A stretch of DNA of 21,097 nt from an uncultured Roseburia sp. (GTDB taxonomy: Bacteria > Bacillota_A > Clostridia > Lachnospirales > Lachnospiraceae), in contig CAAEAE010000158.1 in assembly GCA_900753715.1 (NCBI GenBank), positions 1 to 21,097 of the forward strand. The letters are read 5' to 3'. This document shows positions 6,402-13,443 of the stretch, piece by piece. The translations under genes and the position numbers were made by a program. The notes under the pieces were generated by a model that saw only the letters and a program-made list of their open reading frames with translations, was not told the origin of the DNA and did no database searches. Position 1 is the first letter of the stretch. Each line of letters begins with the position of its first letter.

Positions 6402-6458
6402 GACAGCAAAAATAAGCTCAGACCATGATGTTGGGGTCTGAGCTTATTTTTTGCTGTC
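6402..6458 (+). terminator. Long-stem rho-independent terminator
   Basis: Arms at 6402-6424 and 6435-6458 pair over 23 bp with one extra T in the right arm (GCTCAGACC with GGTCTGAGC at the tip). The TTATTTTTT tract lies inside the right arm. It ends the lipoprotein transcript. Confidence 0.85.
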
Positions 6459-6487
6459 AAGGGCAGGAATATAAACGGAATCGAAAA

Positions 6488-6571
6488 GTTCTTAAATAAA
6501 AATGAATTTTCGCAATTTTCTTGTGATTCAAGAACTTTTGAATTATAATAAAGAACTATAAAAATGTTCTT
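6488..6571. promoter_or_regulatory. Cluster of GTTCTT/AAGAAC boxes (putative operators)
   Basis: GTTCTT at 6488-6493 and 6566-6571 and AAGAAC at 6530-6535 and 6551-6556. The first two form a 10-bp inverted pair (AAAAGTTCTT with AAGAACTTTT); the last two form AAGAAC-N9-GTTCTT. The boxes bracket and fill the clpX-like promoter. They do not match the CtsR or HrcA/CIRCE operators. The binding protein is unknown. Confidence 0.5.
6521..6549 (+). promoter_or_regulatory. Sigma-A promoter of the ClpX-like gene
   Basis: TTGTGA (6521-6526), 17-bp spacer, TATAAT (6544-6549). One AAGAAC box lies in the spacer and a dyad follows the -10. Confidence 0.7.
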
Positions 6572-6592
6572 TGTGCAAGAATGGAGAAGTTT

Positions 6593-8083
6593 ATGGAAAA
6601 TAATAATGACTATAGAGAAATTATAGATGGTTCAGACGCCATCGCTGAGATGGTGACGGACGGTGTGGAGAAGGAGAAAAAGGACGGAGACGACAAAGAG
6701 CAGTATGAAGAAATCTGCTATATCTGCCACAGACCGGAACACATTGCAGGAAAGATGTTTAAGATTCCGAACAATATTTTTATCTGCCAGGATTGTATGC
6801 AGCGCACGTTTGACAGCATGAACAACGCACCGTTTTCTATGGATGACATGATGAATCTGAACATGGGAAAGATGCCGAATATTGGAATGATTAACCTTTC
6901 TGACTTTGGAGGTTTTGGAGTGCCGAACAACCAGAAAGTAAAAAAGAAAGCATCGAAAGAGAAACAGGAGCCTGTGATTGACATTCATAAGATTCCGGCA
7001 CCGCATCACATCAAGGCATCACTAGATGAATATGTGGTCGGACAGGAATATGCCAAGAAAGTAATGTCTGTTGCGGTCTATAATCACTACAAGCGGATTG
7101 CATCCGACAACAAAGACGGTGTGGAGATTGAAAAGTCCAATATGCTGATGATTGGACCGACCGGAAGCGGAAAGACTTATCTTGTCAAGACGTTAGCAAA
7201 GCTGTTAGATGTGCCGCTTGCGATTACAGATGCAACTTCCCTTACCGAGGCAGGCTATATAGGCGATGATATCGAGAGCGTTGTCAGCAAACTGCTTGCG
7301 GCTGCGGACAACGATGTGGAGAAAGCCGAGCATGGAATCATCTTCATTGATGAGATTGACAAGATTGCCAAAAAGCGCAATGCAAATCAGCGTGATGTCA
7401 GCGGAGAATCTGTCCAGCAGGGAATGTTGAAGCTCTTAGAAGGCGCAGAAGTTGAGGTTCCTGTCGGAGCGAGCAGCAAAAATGCCATGGTGCCGATGAC
7501 CATGGTAAATACAAAAGATATTTTATTTATCTGCGGCGGAGCATTTCCGGATATTGAAGAGATTATCAAGGAGCGGCTGAATAAGGAAGCGTCTATTGGA
7601 TTTAAGGCAGACTTAAAGGACAAATACGACAACGACGAGAATCTTTTGCAGAAGGTGACGATGGAGGATGTGCGCAAATTCGGCATGATACCGGAATTTT
7701 TAGGACGTCTGCCGGTAATGTTTTCTCTCGAAGCACTGACGGAGGATATGCTCATCCGTATCTTAAAGGAGCCGAAGAATGCGATTTTAAAACAGTATCA
7801 GAAGCTTCTTGCAATGGATGAGGTGAAGCTCGAGTTTACCGATGAAGCGTTAGCTGCAATTGCGAAAAAGGCAAAGGAAAAGAAAGTCGGCGCGCGAGCA
7901 CTTCGCTCGATTATCGAAGAATTTATGCTCGATATCATGTATGAAATTCCGAAGGATGATAACATCGGAACGGTCACCATCACCGGAGATTACGTAGAAC
8001 AGAAAGGTGGTCCGCTAATTACTATGCGGGGCTGTGGAATGTTGGAACAGAAAGCAAATGTTATACAGGCAGCAGGAAATTAA
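6593..8083 (+). CDS. clpX: ClpX-like AAA+ unfoldase, extended N-terminal region
   Basis: An ATP-dependent unfoldase of 496 residues that would feed substrates to ClpP. Visible: a four-cysteine zinc finger (Cys42, Cys45, Cys65, Cys68), Walker A GPTGSGKT (188-195), pore loop AGYIGDD (220-226, GYIG for the usual GYVG), Walker B IIFIDEID (249-256), the ClpP-docking IGF (335-337) and sensor 2 in VGARALRSIIEE. It is about 75 residues longer than ordinary ClpX (about 420): an acidic tail of 40 residues precedes the zinc finger and a Met/Asn/Gly-rich linker (73-125) follows it. The frame opens at 6581, but GGAGAAG before the ATG at 6593 decides the start. It is not beside tig or clpP, so it is likely a second, specialised ClpX rather than the housekeeping copy. 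Confidence 0.9.
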   Translation: MENNNDYREIIDGSDAIAEMVTDGVEKEKKDGDDKEQYEEICYICHRPEHIAGKMFKIPNNIFICQDCMQRTFDSMNNAPFSMDDMMNLNMGKMPNIGMINLSDFGGFGVPNNQKVKKKASKEKQEPVIDIHKIPAPHHIKASLDEYVVGQEYAKKVMSVAVYNHYKRIASDNKDGVEIEKSNMLMIGPTGSGKTYLVKTLAKLLDVPLAITDATSLTEAGYIGDDIESVVSKLLAAADNDVEKAEHGIIFIDEIDKIAKKRNANQRDVSGESVQQGMLKLLEGAEVEVPVGASSKNAMVPMTMVNTKDILFICGGAFPDIEEIIKERLNKEASIGFKADLKDKYDNDENLLQKVTMEDVRKFGMIPEFLGRLPVMFSLEALTEDMLIRILKEPKNAILKQYQKLLAMDEVKLEFTDEALAAIAKKAKEKKVGARALRSIIEEFMLDIMYEIPKDDNIGTVTITGDYVEQKGGPLITMRGCGMLEQKANVIQAAGN

Positions 8084-8103
8084 TCGAAATAATAGAATAA
8101 AAT

Positions 8104-8153
8104 AAAATACTCCTGCATCTATATTAGAAATGATAGATGCAGGAGTATTTTTT
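8104..8153 (+). terminator. Terminator hairpin that also contains the next gene's RBS
   Basis: Arms 8104-8122 and 8133-8151 pair over at least 17 perfect bp around a 10-base loop, followed by TTTTTT (8148-8153). It ends the clpX-like transcript. The right arm contains AGGAG (8141-8145), 8 bases before the ATG at 8154 of the S8 protease, so in read-through RNA that site would be paired. Confidence 0.85.
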
Positions 8154-9839
8154 ATGGCAGATTGCAGAGAACAGGCAGTTTCCAATGACTTTTTTGACTT
8201 TATTATTTCTTATGTGGATACACCGTTTATAACGGTTACGAGTGACTGCATCCAGCGGATTGATGAGGATTATGATATTTTTTATTATGCGAGGGAGGGG
8301 CTTCCGGACTTAAATGTTGCGGGATATTCTTACGAAGTGATACCAAAGTGCTTTGGATTGTTAGACCAGACAGCGCTTGAGGCGTCCGGGATTCTTCGGA
8401 TGCAGAACCAGCCGGCATTAAGGCTTCGGGGAAACGGTGTTCTTGTGGGTTTTATCGATACGGGAATTGACTATACGAATCCACTGTTCCGGTTTTCGGA
8501 TGGAAGTACACGGATTTTAAGCATCTGGGATCAGGAGCTACAGTCCGGGACGCCGCCACAGGGGATTTTGTACGGGTCGGTGTACCGTAGGGAGGAGATT
8601 GACCGGGCACTTTTATCTGACAATCCTTATGAACTTGTGCCAAGCAGGGATGAAAACGGTCACGGAACTTTTCTTGCAGGTGTTGCGGCGGGAGGAGAGG
8701 ACGTCCGTGCGGATTTTATCGGGGCTGTGCCGGAGGCATCGATTGCGGTCGTAAAGCTCAAGGAAGCAAAGCAGTATTTGAAGGACTTTTATTTTATCCC
8801 GGATGGCGTTCCGGTATATCAGGAAAATGATATTATGCTGGCGGTTTCCTATCTAAACGGGCTTGCGATGATTTATGATATGCCGCTTGTTATCTGTCTT
8901 GGTGTTGGAAGCAGCATGGGCAATCATGGGAGAACCGGAGCGGTGTCTACCTATTTAAACTATATCTGTGGAAGAAGGAAACGGTGTGTCGTGGCGGCAG
9001 CGGGAAATGAGGCAAATGCCAGAAGACATTTTCAAGGAGAGCTGTCTGCAGGAATGAATTATGAGGATGTGCAGATTAATGTGGAACAGGATATGCGCGG
9101 ATTTTACGTGGAACTGTGGGCAAAGGCACCGGAGCTTTATGCGGTGGCAGTCATTTCTCCGACGGGGGAACAGATTCCAAGAGTTCCGGTTCGCGCAGGA
9201 GCTTCATTAGAGTTCCGGTTTGTTTTTGAACAGACGACCGTTTCGGTTGACTGCTGGTCAGAACCGAGGGAGACGGCAAGCCAGCTTGTCTATCTCCGGT
9301 TTAAGGAGCCCAAGCAGGGCATCTGGATTGTCCGTGTATTTCCACAGAATGTGATAACCGGAAATTATCATATGTGGCTTCCGATGCAGCAGATGACAGA
9401 CGGAGAGGTCTTTTTTCTGCGCTCGAATCCGGATATGACAATCACAGACCCGGGGTCTGCCACGCAGGTGATTACCCCGGGAGGCTATAATGCTGCAAAT
9501 GAGGCGTTATACTTAAATTCCGGAAGAGGGTATACAATAGACGGGGAAGTGAAACCGGATTTTGTCGCTCCGGCGGTCGAGGTGTACGGACCGGGACTGA
9601 GGCAGAATTATGTCACCTATACGGGAACGAGTGCGGCAGCCGCGGTAACCGCAGGCGCCTGCGCCCAGATTATGCAGTGGGGCTTTGTCGACCTAAATGA
9701 GCCAAGGCTTTCCAATGCCGGCATCAAAAATATGCTCATCCGGGGTGCAGACCGCGATAACGAGAGAAGCTATCCAAACAGGGAATGGGGGTATGGAACG
9801 CTTGACGTGTATCAGGCGTTTTTGAATCTGCGGGGGTAG
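8154..9839 (+). CDS. S8 subtilisin-like protease, Csp germination protease type
   Basis: A 561-residue cytosolic-type subtilase without signal peptide. An N-terminal prodomain-like region (1-90) is followed by the S8 domain with Asp102 (FIDTGID), His170 (ENGHGT), the oxyanion Asn in AAAGNEAN and Ser493 (YTGTSAAAAVT). All three catalytic residues are present. About 170 residues between oxyanion Asn and Ser form a beta-rich insertion, as in the jelly-roll domain of CspB/CspC. Clostridial Csp proteases cut pro-SleC to start cortex hydrolysis in germination; this copy stands alone, and many Lachnospiraceae carry several such genes, so the exact role is inferred. The frame opens at 8130 within the hairpin, but AGGAG with 8-base spacing supports 8154. 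It converges on the flavin reductase gene with a 7-bp gap and no terminator between. Confidence 0.87.
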   Translation: MADCREQAVSNDFFDFIISYVDTPFITVTSDCIQRIDEDYDIFYYAREGLPDLNVAGYSYEVIPKCFGLLDQTALEASGILRMQNQPALRLRGNGVLVGFIDTGIDYTNPLFRFSDGSTRILSIWDQELQSGTPPQGILYGSVYRREEIDRALLSDNPYELVPSRDENGHGTFLAGVAAGGEDVRADFIGAVPEASIAVVKLKEAKQYLKDFYFIPDGVPVYQENDIMLAVSYLNGLAMIYDMPLVICLGVGSSMGNHGRTGAVSTYLNYICGRRKRCVVAAAGNEANARRHFQGELSAGMNYEDVQINVEQDMRGFYVELWAKAPELYAVAVISPTGEQIPRVPVRAGASLEFRFVFEQTTVSVDCWSEPRETASQLVYLRFKEPKQGIWIVRVFPQNVITGNYHMWLPMQQMTDGEVFFLRSNPDMTITDPGSATQVITPGGYNAANEALYLNSGRGYTIDGEVKPDFVAPAVEVYGPGLRQNYVTYTGTSAAAAVTAGACAQIMQWGFVDLNEPRLSNAGIKNMLIRGADRDNERSYPNREWGYGTLDVYQAFLNLRG

Positions 9840-9846
9840 GGGAAAT

Positions 9847-10356
9847 CTACCGTGCCATCAGGTCAATGACTTCCGCAATATACAGGGTATGCATATCGCC
9901 GTCCTCATACCATTTTTTGATTTCCGGCACAAGAAATGCGTCTTCGGTCAGTCTTGTGGCTGCCATCTTGCGGCAGAGAAATACGAAATCGCCCTCATCC
10001 ACGTAAGGAATTCCGTGACGGTAATTTAAAGTCAGTCCGGCTTTTTGCAGCTTATCCGGCTCATTTCTTCCGGAATGGGAACCGCAGTAGTTTAAGGCCT
10101 CCTTGTGGGAGCCGTCAAAGAAGGTGACGGAGAAAAATTCATCGCGGTCAAGAAATTCTTTGGTGTAGCGGGAATCACGGACAACAATGTAGACGACGTT
10201 TTTGCCCCAGAGGACACCGACACCGCCCCAGCTTATCGTCATGGCATTTGCAGTAGCGCGGCTGCCGGCGGTAACAAGTGCCCAGTCCTTGCCAAGTCTT
10301 GTAAAGGGATTAAATTCGACCGCATCAATGGAAAGTGGCTGAAATGTATGCATCAT
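9847..10356 (-). CDS. Flavin reductase-like (FMN-binding split barrel) protein
   Basis: A 169-residue cytoplasmic protein of the flavin reductase/split-barrel family. Seen: WALVTAGSRATANAMTISWG, where the T(A/S)-x-x-A-x-A-N-x-M-T-x-S/W pattern binds FMN, then a strand VVYIVVRDSRYTKEFLD and FSVTFFDGSHKEALNYCGSHSGR, a typical conserved helix with G-x-x-S-G-R. These proteins bind FMN and use NAD(P)H, or act as electron carriers; the partner is not visible. GGGAGG lies about 8 bases before the ATGATG start. A single gene with its own promoter and a dyad near the transcription start. Confidence 0.85.
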   Translation of the reverse strand: MMHTFQPLSIDAVEFNPFTRLGKDWALVTAGSRATANAMTISWGGVGVLWGKNVVYIVVRDSRYTKEFLDRDEFFSVTFFDGSHKEALNYCGSHSGRNEPDKLQKAGLTLNYRHGIPYVDEGDFVFLCRKMAATRLTEDAFLVPEIKKWYEDGDMHTLYIAEVIDLMAR

Positions 10357-10384
10357 AAATAAACGCCTCCCGGTTCTTTTTCTG

Positions 10385-10396
10385 GTACATTTGTAC
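10385..10396. promoter_or_regulatory. Putative operator GTACATTTGTAC
   Basis: A 12-bp dyad at the expected transcription start of the flavin reductase gene. Its core TACA-NN-TGTA (10386-10395) matches the box bound by CopY/BlaI-type repressors; other redox-related regulators use similar short GTAC dyads. No such regulator is encoded in this window. Confidence 0.4.
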
Positions 10397-10401
10397 TAAT
10401 T

Positions 10402-10430
10402 ATTATAAGATTATTCCGGATTGTTGACAA
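10402..10430 (-). promoter_or_regulatory. Sigma-A promoter of the flavin reductase gene
   Basis: On the minus strand TTGTCA (10430-10425), 17-bp spacer, TATAAT (10407-10402). Confidence 0.75.
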
Positions 10431-10458
10431 GATATAACATGATTTTTCATAATAGGAT

Positions 10459-10488
10459 TTGACAAGTATCTGCCGTTCAACGTACAAT
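10459..10488 (+). promoter_or_regulatory. Sigma-A promoter of the NYN-domain gene
   Basis: TTGACA (10459-10464), 18-bp spacer, TACAAT (10483-10488). The leader then has a small CCCCT/AGGGG hairpin and five T before the AGGAG site, possibly a weak attenuator. Confidence 0.7.
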
Positions 10489-10541
10489 GGAAACTAGGAG
10501 AGCCCCTGCCAGAGAGGGGAGATTTTTAGGAGAACAGGAAA

Positions 10542-11306
10542 ATGGATGAACAGAATAAAATTGCAGTATTGATTGATGCGGAGAATGTGTCAAGTAAATA
10601 TGTAAAATTAATTATGGATGAGGTTGGGAGCTACGGAGTTGCCACATACAAGAGATTGTATGGAGATTTTACAAAGCCGAGTGTAAAATCATGGCTTTCA
10701 AAACTTCAGGAATATGCCATTACTCCGGTATTCCAGTATAATTACACACAAGGGAAAAATGCATCAGATTCGGCACTGATTATTGATGCGATGGACATTT
10801 TGTATACGGAAAATGTCAGTGGATTCTGTCTGGTGACGTCGGATAGTGATTTTACCAAACTTGCAATGCGGCTTAGGGAGTCCGGCATGATTGTAATCGG
10901 AATGGGAGAGCAGAAAACGCCGTCGTCGCTTGTCTCCGCCTGCGAGAATTTTAAATACCTTGACCTTTTGTCACAGGAAAGTGAAAATGTTCCGGCAGGA
11001 AGTCTGTCACAGGAGAATCGTTTGGACGAGACAAAGAAGGAGAGCAACGGAATTCCAAGCCGTGCGGAGATTGAGCGTGAGATTCGTGCAATTATTGAAG
11101 CAAAAACAGAGGAAGAGTGGATTAATCTGTCTGAAGTCGGAATTACGCTGTCGAAGCGTGTGCCGGGCTTTGACCCGCGAAACTATAAGTACCAGAAGCT
11201 GCGTCAGTTGATTGAATCATTTGACGCGTTTGAGACAAAGGCAATTCCGAACCCACATAATAAGCTGTTAAAGATTGTCTATGTCAAGGAAAAGGAATAT
11301 TCATAA
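10542..11306 (+). CDS. NYN (PIN-like) domain protein with C-terminal LOTUS/OST-HTH domain
   Basis: A 254-residue predicted RNA-processing protein. The N-terminal NYN domain (about 5-145) has IAVLIDAEN with Asp12, KNASDSALIIDAMD with Asp76 and Asp82, and VTSDSDF with Asp101 and Asp103, the acidic cluster that binds metal in PIN-like nucleases. After a polar linker (about 146-170), residues 170-250 (IEREIRAIIEAKTEEEWINL, KRVPGFDPRNYKYQKLRQLI) fit the OST-HTH/LOTUS fold, which binds RNA, often G-quadruplex-like. The same pairing occurs in LabA-like proteins and in animal MARF1. It stands alone with its own promoter, AGGAG site and terminator. Nuclease activity is inferred from the acidic residues; the target is unknown. 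Confidence 0.87.
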   Translation: MDEQNKIAVLIDAENVSSKYVKLIMDEVGSYGVATYKRLYGDFTKPSVKSWLSKLQEYAITPVFQYNYTQGKNASDSALIIDAMDILYTENVSGFCLVTSDSDFTKLAMRLRESGMIVIGMGEQKTPSSLVSACENFKYLDLLSQESENVPAGSLSQENRLDETKKESNGIPSRAEIEREIRAIIEAKTEEEWINLSEVGITLSKRVPGFDPRNYKYQKLRQLIESFDAFETKAIPNPHNKLLKIVYVKEKEYS

Positions 11307-11331
11307 AAAGTTTTCAAAATGAGTTTTTGAT

Positions 11332-11373
11332 AAAGGGATACCAGTTGTGGCAAATGCCGCTGGTATCCTTTTT
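11332..11373 (+). terminator. Rho-independent terminator after the NYN gene
   Basis: GGATACCAG (11336-11344) pairs with CTGGTATCC (11360-11368), with a GGC/GCC pair in the loop, then TTTTTAT. Confidence 0.88.
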
Positions 11374-11394
11374 ATGTTTTTGATATAATAATTA

Positions 11395-11423
11395 TTGACA
11401 AATAATATTATATGATATATAGT
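11395..11423 (+). promoter_or_regulatory. Sigma-A promoter of the padR operon
   Basis: TTGACA (11395-11400), 17-bp spacer, TATAGT (11418-11423). The spacer contains the palindrome ATAATATTAT. Confidence 0.7.
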
Positions 11424-11448
11424 ATTGAAAAGAAAATAATATTATTTT
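11402..11448. promoter_or_regulatory. Twin AT palindromes, probable PadR operators
   Basis: ATAATATTAT occurs at 11402-11411, between -35 and -10, and again at 11436-11445 inside the perfect 16-bp palindrome AAAATAATATTATTTT (11433-11448), close after the transcription start. The two cores are 34 bp apart. The placement fits autorepression by the PadR protein encoded next. Confidence 0.55.
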
Positions 11449-11473
11449 GCAAAAAATATAAAGGAGTGAGCAT

Positions 11474-11800
11474 ATGGTATTTAACACAGGTGCCGCACTG
11501 CTAGATGCAATCGTGTTAGCGGTCGTGTCAAAGGACGAGGAGGGAACTTATGGCTATAAAATCACCCAGGATGTGAGAAAAGCCATTGAGGTGTCCGAAT
11601 CCACTCTGTATCCGGTATTGCGGAGACTGCAAAAGGACGGCTGTCTGCTCGTCTATGATGTAGAATGTGGAGGGCGCAACAGGCGCTACTACCGGATTAC
11701 CGAGGAAGGGCGCAAAAAATTAGAAGAGTACCGCAATGAATGGCAGGAATACTCGACAAATATTACAAGGTTATTTATGGGAGAGGAGTTTATGGCATGA
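11474..11800 (+). CDS. PadR family transcriptional regulator
   Basis: A 108-residue winged-helix regulator. The N-terminal half shows the PadR signature: LLDAIVLAVVS, GTYGYKITQDV, SESTLYPVLRRLQKDGCL and GRNRRYYRITEEG, the last being the wing. A short C-terminal helix (about 85-105) is the dimerisation arm of subfamily-2 PadR. AAGGAG stands about 8 bases before the ATG. Its stop overlaps the ATG of the DUF1700 gene (ATGA). This trio is common in Firmicutes and is usually linked to cell-envelope stress; PadR would sense an unknown signal and derepress the operon, itself included. Confidence 0.92.
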   Translation: MVFNTGAALLDAIVLAVVSKDEEGTYGYKITQDVRKAIEVSESTLYPVLRRLQKDGCLLVYDVECGGRNRRYYRITEEGRKKLEEYRNEWQEYSTNITRLFMGEEFMA

Positions 11801-12423
11801 ATAAGGAGGAATTCTTAAGGCAGTTAGAGCTGCTTCTGGAAGACATATCTGCAGAAGAGCGGGCGGATGCGATGGCATTTTACCGGAGCTATTTTGAGGA
11901 TGCCGGAGAGGGTAATGAAAGAGCGGTGTTAGAGGAGCTTGAATCCCCGAAGAAAGTGGCAGAAAATATTAAAAAGAATCTGGAAACAGGAACATTTGCA
12001 GTGGGAGCGCCTTATAGCGCCAATGCGGGTGCAGGCACCGGGACTGCACAAAAGACAGCAGCACCGCAGAATGATAATACGATGGCAATCATTGTTGGTG
12101 TACTGGTGCTCGTGCTTACAAGCCCTATCTGGATTGGGGTGCTTGGAGCATGGTTTGGAATTTTTGTTGCAATCATTGTAACGATGGCTGTATTGCTGAT
12201 AACAGGTGTGGTTCTGGCGGGAGTCGGTATTGGGAGCCTTGTGACAGCACATCCGATGGTTGGACTCGGACTGATTGGTGGAGGCTTTATCGTACTTGCC
12301 ATAGGCATTCTTTCCCTGGTGGCAGTCGTTTGGCTTTGCGGCAGATTTCTCCCGTGGCTGATGAAAAAAATTGCCAGATTGTGGAGGAAGCTGTTTGGCA
12401 GGGGAGAGGAGTGTGAAGCGTAA
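11797..12423 (+). CDS. DUF1700 membrane protein
   Basis: A 208-residue protein with an N-terminal cytosolic helical part (MNKEEFLRQLELLLEDISAE, ADAMAFYRSYFEDAGEGNE, LESPKKVAENIKKNL), the DUF1700 hallmark, then an Ala/Gly/Thr-rich linker (about 70-92) and three to four membrane segments (about 95-195) ending in a basic tail. The frame opens at 11740, but the ATG at 11797 follows AGGAG by 8 bases and overlaps the padR stop by four bases, so translational coupling is likely. DUF1700 proteins usually partner with a PadR and a DUF4097 protein, as here. Biochemical function is unknown. Confidence 0.88.
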   Translation: MNKEEFLRQLELLLEDISAEERADAMAFYRSYFEDAGEGNERAVLEELESPKKVAENIKKNLETGTFAVGAPYSANAGAGTGTAQKTAAPQNDNTMAIIVGVLVLVLTSPIWIGVLGAWFGIFVAIIVTMAVLLITGVVLAGVGIGSLVTAHPMVGLGLIGGGFIVLAIGILSLVAVVWLCGRFLPWLMKKIARLWRKLFGRGEECEA

Positions 12424-13331
12424 TGAAAAAATTTACAAAAGTATGTCTGATGATTGCTGCAGTGATGGGTGGAGTTGGAATATTGCTCTGCGGAATTGTC
12501 GGGGCAGCCGGAATGAGAAGCAAGCCGGGAGAGGTAAAGCAGGCACTTGAAGAGACGGGCGTCTATGATGACGAAGACGGATTTCATATCGGCTTTACGG
12601 ATAACTGGCTTGGAAAACTTATCACACAGGCAGTAAAGATAAAGAACAGTGACCGTTATCAGATTTCGGAACTGGAAAGAGGAAATGAGTCTGCTGAGGA
12701 GACATTTGATGCAGATGCAATGAAATTTCTGGAACTGTCGGCGGACATGGCGGATATTACCCTAAAGACGGCAGAAGGAACGGACAAAGTGACCGTTTCC
12801 ATGGAGCATGGATATAAAAGATTTTTTTCCTGCAAAATGAATGGAAATACACTCGTAATTTCATATGAACAGACCAGTTCTGTAAAGAAGGGACCTGAGA
12901 TTATCGTGACCGTGCCGAAGAATTTTACACTTGATGAGGCAACGCTTACGGCGGATATGGGAGATATTACGATAGAAAAGAATGTGCTTTCCTGCCAGAT
13001 TATGACGCTTACCGCAGATATGGGAAATATCAGCATAAAGGGAGCGGATGTGGAAAAGCTTTCTGCAACTGCGGACATGGGAAATATTACTTTTTATGGA
13101 AGTGCATCGAAGACGCTTTTTGCGGAAGCGGATATGGGAAATGTTGATTTGTTTATCTCAAATTCCTACAAGGCATATAATTATGATATTTCCTGCGATA
13201 TGGGAACTGTGAAGCTTAACGGAAAAAATTACAGCGATTACGATGGAAAAACGGTGATTGAAAATGAAGACGCGACAGCGGATATGGAGCTGAGCTGCGA
13301 TATGGGAAATATTACCGTAAAATTTGAATAA
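12423..13331 (+). CDS. DUF4097 (putative beta-helix) membrane-anchored protein
   Basis: A 302-residue protein with an N-terminal membrane anchor (about 7-29) and an extracellular C-terminal DUF4097 domain (about 100-302). That domain repeats a short unit, (A/C)DMG(N/D)I plus a beta strand, at residues about 107, 177, 198, 217, 236, 258 and 292, with a degenerate copy near 286. This suggests a stacked beta structure. DUF4097 is found in LiaG-like and other envelope-stress proteins; role here is presumably surface sensing or protection and is inferred only from context. The ATG overlaps the DUF1700 stop codon by one base, so the three genes form one coupled operon closed by a terminator. Confidence 0.87.
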   Translation: MKKFTKVCLMIAAVMGGVGILLCGIVGAAGMRSKPGEVKQALEETGVYDDEDGFHIGFTDNWLGKLITQAVKIKNSDRYQISELERGNESAEETFDADAMKFLELSADMADITLKTAEGTDKVTVSMEHGYKRFFSCKMNGNTLVISYEQTSSVKKGPEIIVTVPKNFTLDEATLTADMGDITIEKNVLSCQIMTLTADMGNISIKGADVEKLSATADMGNITFYGSASKTLFAEADMGNVDLFISNSYKAYNYDISCDMGTVKLNGKNYSDYDGKTVIENEDATADMELSCDMGNITVKFE

Positions 13332-13350
13332 GTTTGTTACAGAGATAAGA

Positions 13351-13387
13351 GGCATCGGGAAACATGGTTTTCCGGTGCCGCTTTTTT
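13351..13387 (+). terminator. Rho-independent terminator of the padR operon
   Basis: GGCATCGGGAAA (13351-13362) pairs with TTTTCCGGTGCC (13368-13379, two G-T pairs), followed by GCTTTTTT. The T tract runs straight into the -35 box of the next promoter. Confidence 0.9.
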
Positions 13388-13414
13388 GACAAACTGCATG
13401 GCAGGCTTTAAAAT
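13386..13414 (+). promoter_or_regulatory. Sigma-A promoter of the CapA-like gene
   Basis: TTGACA (13386-13391), 17-bp spacer, TAAAAT (13409-13414). The -35 box shares two T with the preceding terminator tract. Confidence 0.75.
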
Positions 13415-13443
13415 GAAGGGAGTAAATAACTGGAGGGTGACAA

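Noticed and set aside
10504..10528. Terminator/attenuator before the NYN gene
   Set aside because: The CCCCT/AGGGG stem is only 5 bp; too weak to call as a separate feature.
12012..12587. 191-residue minus-strand frame in the DUF1700 region
   Set aside because: Antisense to coupled genes, with composition mirroring the membrane segments of the real protein.
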